Shown here: positions 53,145 to 62,448 of the stretch, piece after piece
Layout of the letters: each line of letters starts with the position of its first letter
How positions within the stretch are numbered: position 1 is the stretch's first letter
NCBI RefSeq assembly: GCF_002797935.1
Contig: NZ_PGER01000001.1
Location: forward strand, 3,534,001-3,598,000
Length of the DNA stretch: 64,000 nt
Reading direction: 5' to 3'
Source: Flavobacterium sp. 1
GTDB taxonomy: Bacteria; Bacteroidota; Bacteroidia; Flavobacteriales; Flavobacteriaceae
Notes under the pieces: model-generated
Database searches by the model: none
Told to the model about the DNA's origin: nothing
Seen by the model: only the letters and a program-made list of their open reading frames with translations
Program-made: the position numbers and the translations under genes

Positions 53145-54344
53145 TTATTTACCTTGGAATTTTTTCAATAATTTACCTTTAACATAAAACTCAGCCACCG
53201 CATTTAATGCAAAAGAGAAAATGAAAAGCAAAGAGCCAATAAAGAACAAAACACTGTAATGAGTTTCTCCAAAAACAGTTTCTGCCATTTCAGAACCAAT
53301 AGTCGCTGCAAACGTACGCACGCTTTCAAAAGGATTGGCAGATACTAAAGCCGCATTTCCAGTTGCCATCAAAGCAATCATGGTTTCTCCAAAAACTCTT
53401 CCGATTCCTAATAACAGTGCTGCAAAAATACCTGGTGTTGCCGCTGGCAAGATCACAAAAAAAGCAGTTTGCCATTTACTGGCTCCTAAAGCCAAACTTG
53501 CTTCGGTATATGTTTTTGGCACAGCCGCCAATGCATCTTCCGAAATTGTATAAATAATTGGAATTGCTGCCAAAGCCATGGCTACTCCGCCAATAAAAGC
53601 ATTCAGCCTGGAATCATATCCAAAAACATCCTGGAAGAAACTGGCCAATACCATCAGAGCAAAAAAACCAATAACTACTGATGGAAAAGCAGCAAGCATT
53701 TCGATAACAGGCTTAATTATTTCTTTAACTCTTTTTGATGCAAAACAGGAAGTGTATAAGGCCGCTAAAACTGCCAACGGACCAGCGATAAGCATAGCAA
53801 TAATAGTCACTTTCAAAGTTCCGATTAACAGCCCTAACAACCCGAATCGAGGATTATCGGATACTGGAACCCATTCCGTAGTAAAAAATGTACTCCATGT
53901 TTTATCTTCACCCTCCTGATTTTGAGAAACAGCATCCATTGTTTCATCAGTTGACGGAACTGTTAAATCTTCTTTTGGGGCATCACCATACGATTCAGGT
54001 TTCAAATCATCATTGGAAACAGATTCTGAACCATAGGTTTCTGGCTTTAACTCTTCAGTTTCTGCGCCATACGTTTCCGGCTTCAGCTCTTCAGCAGTAG
54101 CTCCGTAAGATTCTGGTTTGTTAGTTTTAGCTTCAGCCTCAGTTAATGCTTTAGAATCTGCTCCAGAACTAAATAATGGCAATGATTCTTTAAAGACAAA
54201 AATGAAAATTAAAAAGATAACTGCTATGGATAAAAACGCAACTGATGAAATAATCTTTTCAGCAAGAAACTCAGAAATCCTGAATTGTTTCTTTAGGCTT
54301 TCTTCCGTAAAAGTCTTTGTTTTTGGAAATAATTTGGAATCCAT
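53145..54344 (-). CDS. pstC: Phosphate ABC transporter permease PstC, with repetitive periplasmic insert
   Basis: 399 aa. The permease core with its coupling loop DALAAVPKTYTEASLALGASKWQTAFFVILPAATPG and AAFPSVVIGFFALMVL is standard. Between the first helix (about 31-52) and the second (from about 165) it carries an acidic repetitive insert (about 60-150) with KPESYG at 76-81, KPETYG at 88-93 and 100-105, and KPESYG at 115-120, spaced about 12 residues. Ordinary PstC has no such insert. It would lie in the periplasm. Its DNA is in frame and repeat-like (about 53985-54119). Confidence 0.93.
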   Translation of the reverse strand: MDSKLFPKTKTFTEESLKKQFRISEFLAEKIISSVAFLSIAVIFLIFIFVFKESLPLFSSGADSKALTEAEAKTNKPESYGATAEELKPETYGAETEELKPETYGSESVSNDDLKPESYGDAPKEDLTVPSTDETMDAVSQNQEGEDKTWSTFFTTEWVPVSDNPRFGLLGLLIGTLKVTIIAMLIAGPLAVLAALYTSCFASKRVKEIIKPVIEMLAAFPSVVIGFFALMVLASFFQDVFGYDSRLNAFIGGVAMALAAIPIIYTISEDALAAVPKTYTEASLALGASKWQTAFFVILPAATPGIFAALLLGIGRVFGETMIALMATGNAALVSANPFESVRTFAATIGSEMAETVFGETHYSVLFFIGSLLFIFSFALNAVAEFYVKGKLLKKFQGK

Positions 54345-54442
54345 TTTATTTATTTAGGAATTCATATGTAGACACTGTCTGCTTTTATTTTGTTTACGGG
54401 CAATTTACGGTTACGCTCATTTCGTATTTGGCAGACATAAAT

Positions 54443-54475
54443 ATCCCTCACTTCAATATATATAAAATGAGGGAT
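54443..54475 (-). terminator. Hairpin between pstS and pstC
   Basis: ATCCCTCA (54443-54450) pairs with TGAGGGAT (54468-54475). It could attenuate the distal genes or protect the pstS message, consistent with the usual excess of PstS. Confidence 0.6.
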
Positions 54476-54487
54476 CTTTTACTATTA

Positions 54488-55321
54488 TTATTTTAACGGA
54501 TAATATCCAACCTCAGCAATAAGAGTCTGACCTTCAGAACTCAAAATCCAGTCGATAAAAGCTTTAGCTTCTCCTGTTGGTTTTGATTTCAAATACATAT
54601 ACAAATATCTAGAAATTGGGTAAGTATGATTTTTAATTGTTGCTGCAGTTGGCAAAATGCCTGGGCTTTTGTCATCTTTCTTAACAGCACAATCTTTTAC
54701 TCCTTCAGCATAAGCAGCACCACCGTATCCAATAGAAAATTTATCTTTTTTAACAGCATTTACAATAGCGGCAGTTCCTGGCAACGTTTGACAAGATGGA
54801 GAAAAATCAGTTCTAACCACATTGTCCTTAAAGAAACCAAAAGTTCCCGAACTGCTTTCTCTGCCATACAATTTGATTGGAGCATCAGGACCGCCAACTT
54901 CATTCCAGTTAGTAATTTTACCTGCGAAAATTTGGCCAATCTGTTTCAATGTAAGGGATGTAACCGGATTTGCTTTATTCAAATAAACAGACAAACCGTC
55001 TTTGGCACAAGGAATTTCAACTCCCATTGAATTGTATCTCGCTTTTAATTTTTCAATTTCAGATGCTTTGATAGGACGGCTGGAATTAGCGATATCCGTC
55101 GATCCGTTGATTAATGCTGCCAAACCTACTCCAGATCCTCCTCCTGTTACCTGAATAGAAGCTCCTGGGTTTTTCTTCATATATACTTCGGCCCATTTTT
55201 GAGACAAAATAACCATCGTATCAGAACCTTTAACTGTTACCTTATTTATAGTAGTGAATGAAAATCCAATAGTCATTACCGCTATTAAAAGAACTGCTAT
55301 TTTAAATTTAGTTGTATTCAT
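54488..55321 (-). CDS. pstS: Phosphate-binding protein PstS
   Basis: 277 aa. A signal region (FKIAVLLIAVMTIGFSF) is followed by PBP-like domain motifs: VKGSDTMVILSQKWAEVY, TGGGSGVGLAALINGSTDIANSSRPI, and YGRESSSGTFGFFKDNVV, which bind phosphate. No lipobox Cys, so it may be periplasmic. First gene of the operon. A TACTTTTG -7 box (55347-55354) preceded by a Pho-box array lies just upstream, which predicts PhoB-dependent induction. Confidence 0.95.
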   Translation of the reverse strand: MNTTKFKIAVLLIAVMTIGFSFTTINKVTVKGSDTMVILSQKWAEVYMKKNPGASIQVTGGGSGVGLAALINGSTDIANSSRPIKASEIEKLKARYNSMGVEIPCAKDGLSVYLNKANPVTSLTLKQIGQIFAGKITNWNEVGGPDAPIKLYGRESSSGTFGFFKDNVVRTDFSPSCQTLPGTAAIVNAVKKDKFSIGYGGAAYAEGVKDCAVKKDDKSPGILPTAATIKNHTYPISRYLYMYLKSKPTGEAKAFIDWILSSEGQTLIAEVGYYPLK

Positions 55322-55346
55322 TTTAAGTGTCTTTTTTATTTTGGTA

Positions 55347-55401
55347 CAAAAGTAAAACCGCTACGTTAAGTCTATGTTAAGTAAGCATTATTCAATCTTT
55401 A
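55347..55401 (-). promoter_or_regulatory. pstS promoter with Pho-box array
   Basis: Exact -7 TACTTTTG (55347-55354). Plus-strand hexamers ACGTTA (55363), ATGTTA (55374), GCATTA (55385), TCTTTA (55396) repeat every 11 bp, all ending in TTA. The first is 8 nt from the -7 box. The spacing is the expected one helical turn of PhoB/PhoP tandem sites. Confidence 0.7.
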
Positions 55402-55512
55402 CCATTTCATTCTTTTTACAATAATTTTACAATAAATAAAAAGTAGCTTAACTATTGAAAGTTTATTAGTACTGAATATCAATGATATAAAAAAATCATG
55501 CCTATAAAAACC

Positions 55513-55551
55513 AAAAGAGGCTATTTCACGAATTGTAAAATAGCCTCTTTT
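55513..55551 (-). terminator. Terminator of the porin gene
   Basis: AAAAGAGGCTATTT (55513-55526) pairs with AAATAGCCTCTTTT (55538-55551), 14 bp, then T-rich on both strands. Confidence 0.85.
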
Positions 55552-55577
55552 GTATAAATATTTTCAATGAAATCATT

Positions 55578-56930
55578 TTAGAAATTAACCTGAAATCTCA
55601 AAGTTGCTGTATTATTTCGAATATCATCATTATATATTCCTCCAATTGCAGTACTCGTTTCATTAATTGGCATTGTATATCCTAAACCTATTTTTGTATT
55701 GGTCGTAAAAAAGTAATGAAATGCAAATCCCCAAGTTTGAACTCTTAAATCATTTGCAACAGTCACATCATTTCCAGACAATTTTTTATTTGGATCGAAT
55801 GAATCGTAACGGATTCCTCCTTGAAATTTTGTTCCAAAGTTTTTCTCTAATGTCACATAATAACCAATAAAATCTCTTTCTCCGCTAAAATTAAAAGAAG
55901 GATTATTGTTAATAATAGCACTTCCTGCAGTACCAGAAATAATCCCCGTATTAAACTCTGACTTCAAAGCAATACCGCCCAGAATATCATAGTACAATTG
56001 AAGTTCGCCACCAAACCATTGTTTTCTTAATTTGTCTCCAACAGCAGCTTGAAACGGTTTATTATCAGTATCACTGTAAGTACCAGCTGCAAAAACAGTA
56101 TTTTTACCATAAAAAGCACTTCCTCCAAAATCAATTCCTAAACCTGTATTAGGGAATTTCAACGAATATGTCGCTCTTGCAACAAAATCTTTTTCGCTGT
56201 CAACATCGGCAACTTGATTAGCAATAGGACCCTCACCAAAGTTTCCATTGAATGCGGCGATTTGAATTTTTAAGGGAATTTCATATTGAGTAATGAAATT
56301 AGCTTCAACTTTTGCTCCCAAATCTCTTTCCTGCGGATACAAAATACCCGACATTCTGCTTCTTTCCAATAGAATTCTGTCTCTTGAAGAAAACTCAACT
56401 TCGTAATCCGGGCGGTTAAACTGTCCAACCCATAATTGAAACGTATTGATCCATGTATCATTCAATTGAACATACGCATCTTTGAGTGTTACTGCGCTGA
56501 AAGTAAAGTTAGGCTGCAAAACAAATGTCACACCTTCAATAGGCTGATAGGTGAATTTAACTCTGGCTCTTCTAATAACAAATGAATTATTTACATCAAC
56601 TGTATTGGTTGATAATGGTACACTTGTTTCAGATGTTCCAGGTTTAAATTGAAAAAGACCTGTAGAGGTTGGTACATCCTGATAATTATACATATCAAAC
56701 TGTACCTGCATATATCCTGATATTTTCAATTTGGACATTTTATCTACTTGCTCCTGCAATGGAGATAACTGCTCATTTAAAGCATCAAATTTTAATTGAT
56801 GTTCATTAATAGACTGCTGCAATGAGTCAAGACTAATGGAGCTGATGGGTTTAATAGAATCATTTTCAACTTCTTGCGCATTAGCTATACCAAAACCAGA
56901 CAACATTAATGCAACTATAACTTTTTTCAT
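55578..56930 (-). CDS. Phosphate-selective porin (OprP/OprO family)
   Basis: 450 aa outer-membrane protein. After a signal peptide (KKVIVALMLSGFGIANAQ), a coiled-coil (about 30-70, LQQSINEHQLKFDALNEQLSPLQEQVDKMSKLKI) leads into a beta-barrel (GYMQVQFDMYNYQ ... FVIRRARVKFTYQPIEGVTFVLQPNFTF), ending LRFQVNF. The family forms an anion-selective channel for phosphate. A five-copy Pho-box array lies directly upstream, so it is probably part of the Pho regulon. Confidence 0.88.
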   Translation of the reverse strand: MKKVIVALMLSGFGIANAQEVENDSIKPISSISLDSLQQSINEHQLKFDALNEQLSPLQEQVDKMSKLKISGYMQVQFDMYNYQDVPTSTGLFQFKPGTSETSVPLSTNTVDVNNSFVIRRARVKFTYQPIEGVTFVLQPNFTFSAVTLKDAYVQLNDTWINTFQLWVGQFNRPDYEVEFSSRDRILLERSRMSGILYPQERDLGAKVEANFITQYEIPLKIQIAAFNGNFGEGPIANQVADVDSEKDFVARATYSLKFPNTGLGIDFGGSAFYGKNTVFAAGTYSDTDNKPFQAAVGDKLRKQWFGGELQLYYDILGGIALKSEFNTGIISGTAGSAIINNNPSFNFSGERDFIGYYVTLEKNFGTKFQGGIRYDSFDPNKKLSGNDVTVANDLRVQTWGFAFHYFFTTNTKIGLGYTMPINETSTAIGGIYNDDIRNNTATLRFQVNF

Positions 56931-56960
56931 TTCTTTCTGATAAGAATGTTAATTTTGCAG

Positions 56961-57026
56961 CAAAGGTGATACTGCAATGTTAAGTTAAAGTTAACACAAT
57001 GTTATTTAGATGATAATTTAATGTTA
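56961..57026 (-). promoter_or_regulatory. Porin promoter with five 11-bp Pho-box repeats
   Basis: Near-consensus -7 CACCTTTG (56961-56968, minus). Plus-strand ATGTTA-type hexamers begin at 56977, 56988, 56999, 57010 and 57021, exactly 11 bp apart (ATGTTA, AAGTTA, ATGTTA, ATGATA, ATGTTA). The 8-nt gap to the -7 box is the same as at pstS. Confidence 0.8.
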
Positions 57027-57130
57027 ATGCGCTTTTTATGGAGAAATTTTAATTAAAAAATAAAAGTTATTTGCTTGAAAATCAGTTTTTTATATTTTAT
57101 TTTAAATTTACTTTAAACGTTACCAAATCT

Positions 57131-58222
57131 TTAATTTAATTTCTTTTTTAAGCCAAATTGATCTGTAATGTAAGTCTTTTCTAAGGTAAAAGAAAAATCA
57201 GATCCTATTCCAAACTCACTTTCGACATATATTTTTTCTTTATGAGCTTCGATAATATGCTTCACTATAGAAAGCCCTAATCCTGAACCTCCTTCGGTTC
57301 TCGAACCGCTTTTATCTACTCTGTAAAACCTTTCAAAAAGGCGCGGTATGTTATGTGCTTCTATCCCTTCGCCATTATCAGAAATGCGTACCAAAACTTT
57401 TTTATTGGTTAAATTAACAATAGAAACTTCGGTCAAACCACCTTCTTTTCCGTATTTTATTGAATTCACAATTAAATTCTCAACCACTTGCTGAATTTTG
57501 TCTTTATCACCATTTACAAAAATGGGCTGAATATTATCATTTTCAAATGCCAAGGTAACATTCTTTTTATCGGCTTTCATTTCCAGTAAATCGAAAACAT
57601 TTTGAATTAATTTCACAATATCAAATTTTGTAAAATCAAGATTTAAATCCCCAGATTCTAATTTGGTAATCATATCCAGATCTTCCACTATATAAATTAA
57701 TCGCTCTACTCCTTTTTCGGCTCTTTTCAGGTATTTTTTACGAATGGATTTATCATCCATAGCGCCATCAATAAGTGTTGACAGATAACCTTGAACGGTA
57801 AATAATGGTGTTTTAAGCTCATGCGAAACGTTTCCTAAAAACTCTCTTCGATACACTTCGCGTATTTGAAGCATTTCGATTTCCAGCTTTTTGTCGGTAG
57901 CAAATTTCTTTACTTCCCGAGTTAATGTTTCCATATCAGTTGTAATGGGCTGATTGATAAAGGTACTTGACTCTAATAAGGAGACGTCATCGTAAATTTT
58001 CTTTACTCTTCGGTAAATAAACCGCTCCACTCGGTATTGCAAAACAAAAAATGTAAATACATAAACAAAAAAAAGGCTGATAAAACCAAACAGCAACATG
58101 CTCGAGAAAGAGGATTTGAACAGTATTACAGAAAAAATCATGCAAAACCCCGACACAAATAAACTGATATATAAAGCCGATTTTATAGCAAACTTGTAGC
58201 TTTTTTTGAAATTGATTTTCAT
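57131..58222 (-). CDS. Sensor histidine kinase, PhoR-like
   Basis: 363 aa. Two N-terminal membrane segments (about 15-38 and 41-62), then dimerisation/phosphoacceptor HisKA with H134 in GNVSHELKTPLFTVQG, and HATPase_c with N, G1 (RISDNGEGI) and G2 (GGSGLGLSIVKHI) boxes. No PAS domain. It lies 195 nt downstream of the PhoB-like regulator gene and next to the porin and pst operon, so it is likely the PhoR partner. Confidence 0.88.
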   Translation of the reverse strand: MKINFKKSYKFAIKSALYISLFVSGFCMIFSVILFKSSFSSMLLFGFISLFFVYVFTFFVLQYRVERFIYRRVKKIYDDVSLLESSTFINQPITTDMETLTREVKKFATDKKLEIEMLQIREVYRREFLGNVSHELKTPLFTVQGYLSTLIDGAMDDKSIRKKYLKRAEKGVERLIYIVEDLDMITKLESGDLNLDFTKFDIVKLIQNVFDLLEMKADKKNVTLAFENDNIQPIFVNGDKDKIQQVVENLIVNSIKYGKEGGLTEVSIVNLTNKKVLVRISDNGEGIEAHNIPRLFERFYRVDKSGSRTEGGSGLGLSIVKHIIEAHKEKIYVESEFGIGSDFSFTLEKTYITDQFGLKKKLN

Positions 58223-58417
58223 TATTGATTTAGTGCGCGCATTATGGGTTGTTTGAAAAGAATTGAAACTTTGATTTCAGAAATATTTAAAATTCAAAGA
58301 CGAAGATTCAAAGTTAAAAAATAGTTTTATAGTCTTTCCTAAACAATAGTATATTAATTCTCAATTTTGAGGCTTATTAATTTTTAAGCAGTTTTTAAAA
58401 ACTTAGCATCTAAAAAT

Positions 58418-59101
58418 TTAAACTTCAAACTTATACCCTACTCCTTTTATGGTTTTGAAAAGATCGTCGCCTATTTTTTCACGAAGTTTTCGGATGTGAA
58501 CATCAATAGTCCTGCCGCCAACGACAACATCATTACCCCAAACTTTGTCTAAGATTTCTTCCCGCTTGAAAACTTTACCCGGCTTGGAAGCCAAAAGATA
58601 AAACAGCTCAAATTCCTTTCTTGGCAACGCAATTTCAAGGTTATCCTTTACGATTTTATACTCTTCACGGTTAATTTCTATACCTCCCACATTAAGTGTT
58701 TCGGCATTTTGATCCTGTTCTTTTAATCTTCTTAAAAGAGCTTTTACCTTAATAACCAGCAGTTTTGGTTTTATTGGCTTAGTAATATAATCATCAGCAC
58801 CAGCATCAAAACCAGCTACTTGAGAATAATCCTCGCTTCTTGCTGTTAAAAAAGTAATGATGACATTATTCAGTTCAGGAATTTTTCTGATATGCTCACA
58901 GGCTTCCATTCCGTCCATTTCGGGCATCATGACATCCATTATAATAAGGCTTGGCAATTCTTTTTTGGCTTTTTCGATAGCTTCTTTACCATTAGCGGCC
59001 GTAACAATTTGGTATCCCTCCTGCGCTAAATTATAGCTTACAATTTCTAAAATATCCGGTTCATCATCAACCAGAAGGATCTTGGTGTTTCTTTTCTTCA
59101 T
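58418..59101 (-). CDS. Response regulator, PhoB-like (OmpR family)
   Basis: 227 aa. Receiver domain with acidic D12-D13, phosphoacceptor D56 and the conserved Lys (DDYITKPIKPKLL), and a C-terminal winged helix (REEYKIVKDNLEIALPRKEFELFYLLASKPGKVFKREEILDKVWGNDVVVGGRTIDVHIRKLREKIGD). It probably binds the 11-bp repeat arrays near pstS, the porin and the TonB receptor. No Pho box of this kind was seen in its own promoter. Confidence 0.9.
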   Translation of the reverse strand: MKKRNTKILLVDDEPDILEIVSYNLAQEGYQIVTAANGKEAIEKAKKELPSLIIMDVMMPEMDGMEACEHIRKIPELNNVIITFLTARSEDYSQVAGFDAGADDYITKPIKPKLLVIKVKALLRRLKEQDQNAETLNVGGIEINREEYKIVKDNLEIALPRKEFELFYLLASKPGKVFKREEILDKVWGNDVVVGGRTIDVHIRKLREKIGDDLFKTIKGVGYKFEV

Positions 59102-59275
59102 ATTTATTTAATGGCAAAAATTAAGTTTTTCAATTGTATTTACAAATCAGTAACATACAAAGACTTTTTATTGCAATGTAAAAGTACTAATAAACCACTT
59201 AGTATCAATGCCAAAAAAAGCGGACTTAACTATAATTTAATATGATAACAATTTCATAATAATTATGACATTCAT

Positions 59276-59293
59276 TGATAACCTCATGTTAAC
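59276..59293 (+). promoter_or_regulatory. Short Pho-box pair upstream of the TonB receptor
   Basis: TGATAAC (59276-59282) and TGTTAAC (59287-59293), 11 bp apart and differing at one position. An imperfect -7 box TTTATTTG (59315-59322) follows; the gap to it from the box end is 11 nt longer than at the pstS and porin promoters, so helical phase is kept. Confidence 0.5.
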
Positions 59294-59345
59294 ACAAAGA
59301 CTAGAATCCTGCCATTTATTTGCAGAAAATTAAATACTACTTAAA

Positions 59346-62120
59346 ATGAAATTAAAATTTCTATTCTTTACACTATTTATTTGTGTTATAGGTTTCGCAC
59401 AAAATACCGGAACTATAACAGGTGTTTTATTAGACAAAGACTCCAATAATCAGCCATTGCCATTTGCCAATGTTCTAATAAAAGGAACAAAAATCGGTGC
59501 TAATACTGATATTGACGGAAAATATTCTATTTCAGCCGCTCCAGGAAATTACACTATTCAATTTAGCTTTTTGGGCTATGAATCTGTAGAAATTCCTGTA
59601 ACTGTAACCGCTAACGAAACTGTCACAGCGAACAGCTCTTTGGGATCCGGAAGCTATAAACTGAAAGACGTAGTCATCAAATCTAATGGTGGCGGAAGAG
59701 AAAAAGAAACGGCTTTATTATTGGAACAAAAAAATGCAATTGAAATGAAACAAGTTATTGGCGCTCAAGAGCTATCAAGAAAAGGAGTTTCTGATGCAGC
59801 TGCAGCAGTTGTAAAAACTTCAGGTGTAGCAAAATCTGAAGGAGTAAATAACGTTTTTGTGCGTGGACTAGGTGATCGTTATAATTCAACTTCCCTAAAC
59901 GGTTTACCGCTTCCGTCTGAAGATCCTTTATACAAAAATATTTCTTTGGATTTCTTTCAATCAAACATCATTAAAAACATCAACATCAACAAAACATTTG
60001 GAGCTAATCTAAGTGGTGATAATTCTGGAGCAAATATTGATATTTCTTCAAAAGAATTAAATGAATCAAAATTACTAATTGTTTCTGCTGGTGGGGGATT
60101 TAACACTAACGCTACTTCGGCGAAAACCTTTTCTGTAGCCGATGGAGCATACAACTATTTTGGATTTCTTGAAAACGGAAGAAACCTTCCAATTACTGAT
60201 TTAACTCGATACACATTTAATTCAAGTTTGAAAACAAACAGTGTTTCAACACCAATTAACGAAAACTTTAACATTGTTGCAGGCGGAAAATTCAATGTGG
60301 GAAAAAACAATAATACACTTTCGCTTTTTGGAGTAGCAAGCAACACGAATGACTATACTTACAAAACAGGTTTCGTAGGGCAAGCTACAAATACAGGTGA
60401 TTACCAACAAAGAATGAACATGGAGCGTGCTGATTACAAAACCACGCAAACAATACTTGGAAATGTAAAATATAAGTATAAAAAAGGATATATTTCTGCA
60501 AATTCACTCTTCATACATAATAATTCACAATATGTTGGAAAATATTTAGGATATCATAAAGACATCAATGATAATCTTGGGGCTGAATCTGCTGAAAACT
60601 CACTAATAGTACGTCAGCAAAACAACAACAACAACCTGCTTTCTAACCAATTATTGTCAGAATATAAATTTAACGATAAAATCAGCATTAATGCAGGAGC
60701 GGTTTACAGTACTGTTCGCGGAACAGAACCAGACCGAAAAACAAATGCATACGCAATGAACACATCTGGAAACTACATTCTAAGTTCAAATTCACCTGGA
60801 GACAACAATCGTTATTTTTCTACATTAGACGAAAATGACTTTGGTGCAAACGCAGAAGCAGTTTACACAATTAATCCAAATGCAGATAAACAAATACAAA
60901 TTGTCTTTGGTGGGAATTATAGAAAAACAGACCGTACCTTCAATTTTACTGAAATAGATTTCCAACAAGGTGGGTTAGCTATCGATCCTAACAATCCAGA
61001 TGCAGTACTGAATCAAGCAAACCTTAATGCTGGTACATTCAATCTTATTACTTTATGGAACAATTCTAACTTAAACCCAATGTATTACATTGGTAATCGT
61101 AATATCGCAGCAGGTTACGCGCAGGTAGTTTACCCTGTTAACGAAAAACTTACCTTGCAGTTTGGTTTAAGAAACGAAAATATAAAACAAACAATTAACT
61201 GGGACACCAACATTACCAGTACAGTAACAGATCTAACTACAGCACCATCAATTATCGATAAAAATTATGTATTACCAAGTGCAAACCTAAAATACAGTTT
61301 TAACGAGAAAAATGCAATACGTATTTCTGCAAGTAAAACATACACAATGCCACAGTTTAAAGAAATGGCAAACTTCCTGTACAGCGATGTAAACTTTAAC
61401 GAACGTGGAAACCCTTATTTAACTCCTTCTACAGTATATAATGGAGATATTAAATATGACTACTACCTATCTAAAAAAGAAATTATTTCGGTAGGAGCTT
61501 ACTACAAATTTATCCAGGATCCAATCTTAAGAATGATTATGAATACACCCGGACTTGATTATTCTTATGTTAACACCAACAAAGCTTATGTTGCAGGTGC
61601 TGAAATTGAAGTACGTAAAACATTATATAGTATTGAAAGTGAAAAACATAAAAACGAATTCAATTTCGGATTAAATGCTTCATATTTATATAGTAAAGAA
61701 GATCAAACGGATGTAACAACAGGTCTTGTATCTGCCACTTTTACCCATAATACAGGTAAAATGCAAGGAGCTGCACCATTACTAGTAAACTCAGACATTA
61801 GCTTTAGCACAGATTCAGAAAACACTACCTTTTTATCTACCCTGGTATTTAATTATTTCTATGATAAAGTATATTCAGTAGGAACAACAGGTCGTGAAAA
61901 TCTTATTGAAAGATCAGTTCCAACGTTGGATTTCATTAACCGCTTTGAATTTAAAAAAAGCAAGATGACCTTAAGCCTTGGCGCTCGCAACATACTTAAT
62001 CCAAAATTCAGACTTACCCAACAAGCTACATCTAACCTAACTGGCTTAACTCAAGATGTACTAATCAGTAGCTATCGCAAAGGAGCAATTATTTCGATGG
62101 GACTTAACTGGCAATTATAA
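59346..62120 (+). CDS. TonB-dependent outer-membrane receptor
   Basis: 924 aa. Signal MKLKFLFFTLFICVIGFAQ, a CarboxypepD_reg-like beta-sandwich (about 22-105; VLLDKDSNNQPLPFANVLIKGTKIGANTDIDGKYSI), a plug (about 130-235; NVFVRGLGDRYNSTSLNGLPLPSEDP) and a 22-strand-type barrel ending SMGLNWQL. It transports a ligand larger than a porin admits, powered by TonB. The locus context points to a phosphate-linked substrate such as a phosphorylated organic compound; no SusD partner is encoded, but a beta-helix lipoprotein follows. Confidence 0.92.
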   Translation: MKLKFLFFTLFICVIGFAQNTGTITGVLLDKDSNNQPLPFANVLIKGTKIGANTDIDGKYSISAAPGNYTIQFSFLGYESVEIPVTVTANETVTANSSLGSGSYKLKDVVIKSNGGGREKETALLLEQKNAIEMKQVIGAQELSRKGVSDAAAAVVKTSGVAKSEGVNNVFVRGLGDRYNSTSLNGLPLPSEDPLYKNISLDFFQSNIIKNININKTFGANLSGDNSGANIDISSKELNESKLLIVSAGGGFNTNATSAKTFSVADGAYNYFGFLENGRNLPITDLTRYTFNSSLKTNSVSTPINENFNIVAGGKFNVGKNNNTLSLFGVASNTNDYTYKTGFVGQATNTGDYQQRMNMERADYKTTQTILGNVKYKYKKGYISANSLFIHNNSQYVGKYLGYHKDINDNLGAESAENSLIVRQQNNNNNLLSNQLLSEYKFNDKISINAGAVYSTVRGTEPDRKTNAYAMNTSGNYILSSNSPGDNNRYFSTLDENDFGANAEAVYTINPNADKQIQIVFGGNYRKTDRTFNFTEIDFQQGGLAIDPNNPDAVLNQANLNAGTFNLITLWNNSNLNPMYYIGNRNIAAGYAQVVYPVNEKLTLQFGLRNENIKQTINWDTNITSTVTDLTTAPSIIDKNYVLPSANLKYSFNEKNAIRISASKTYTMPQFKEMANFLYSDVNFNERGNPYLTPSTVYNGDIKYDYYLSKKEIISVGAYYKFIQDPILRMIMNTPGLDYSYVNTNKAYVAGAEIEVRKTLYSIESEKHKNEFNFGLNASYLYSKEDQTDVTTGLVSATFTHNTGKMQGAAPLLVNSDISFSTDSENTTFLSTLVFNYFYDKVYSVGTTGRENLIERSVPTLDFINRFEFKKSKMTLSLGARNILNPKFRLTQQATSNLTGLTQDVLISSYRKGAIISMGLNWQL

Positions 62121-62208
62121 TTTTTAAATCAAAAAATCAATTTAAATAACTAATCGCTGTTTTACAGATAAAAAAAGACAACCTAGAGTAAGGAAAATAA
62201 TTTCAATA

Positions 62209-62262
62209 TTAGATTTCGTAAACAAATTTGAATTTTAAAAAAAAATCTTAATCCTAATTTAA
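62209..62262 (+). pseudogene. Possible relic of a TonB-receptor 3' end
   Basis: 62209-62235 codes LDFVNKFEF, matching TLDFINRFEF of the intact receptor, and a short downstream stretch reads like NLNPNLN (compare NILNPKFRL). The frame is disrupted by A-runs. Too short for certainty, but it lies right behind the homologous gene. Confidence 0.4.
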
Positions 62263-62406
62263 ATTGAACTAAAATACATACATAATTTGTCGAAGCTAAT
62301 AGTTTATTAATTAAAAAAAATCTATACAAACAACGGAGTTTATTGAAGCTATATAAAAATTACAATATCATAACCAGCCTTTAACTTCTTAATAACATTG
62401 GGTAAA

Positions 62407-62414
62407 TATATTTG
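62407..62414 (+). promoter_or_regulatory. -7 element TATATTTG for the beta-helix lipoprotein
   Basis: Exact TAnnTTTG ahead of the ATG at 62449. Because it lies inside the longer open frame starting at 62398, that frame's first 17 codons are untranslated. The gene thus has its own promoter besides possible read-through from the receptor. Confidence 0.6.
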
Positions 62415-62448
62415 CAAAGGATTTAAAAAACGATTCAAAAATCAAAAA

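Noticed and set aside
62398..62448. Extended N-terminus of the beta-helix lipoprotein
   Set aside because: It contains the TATATTTG promoter element and would place a basic stretch before the lipoprotein signal; ATG 62449 gives a normal signal peptide.
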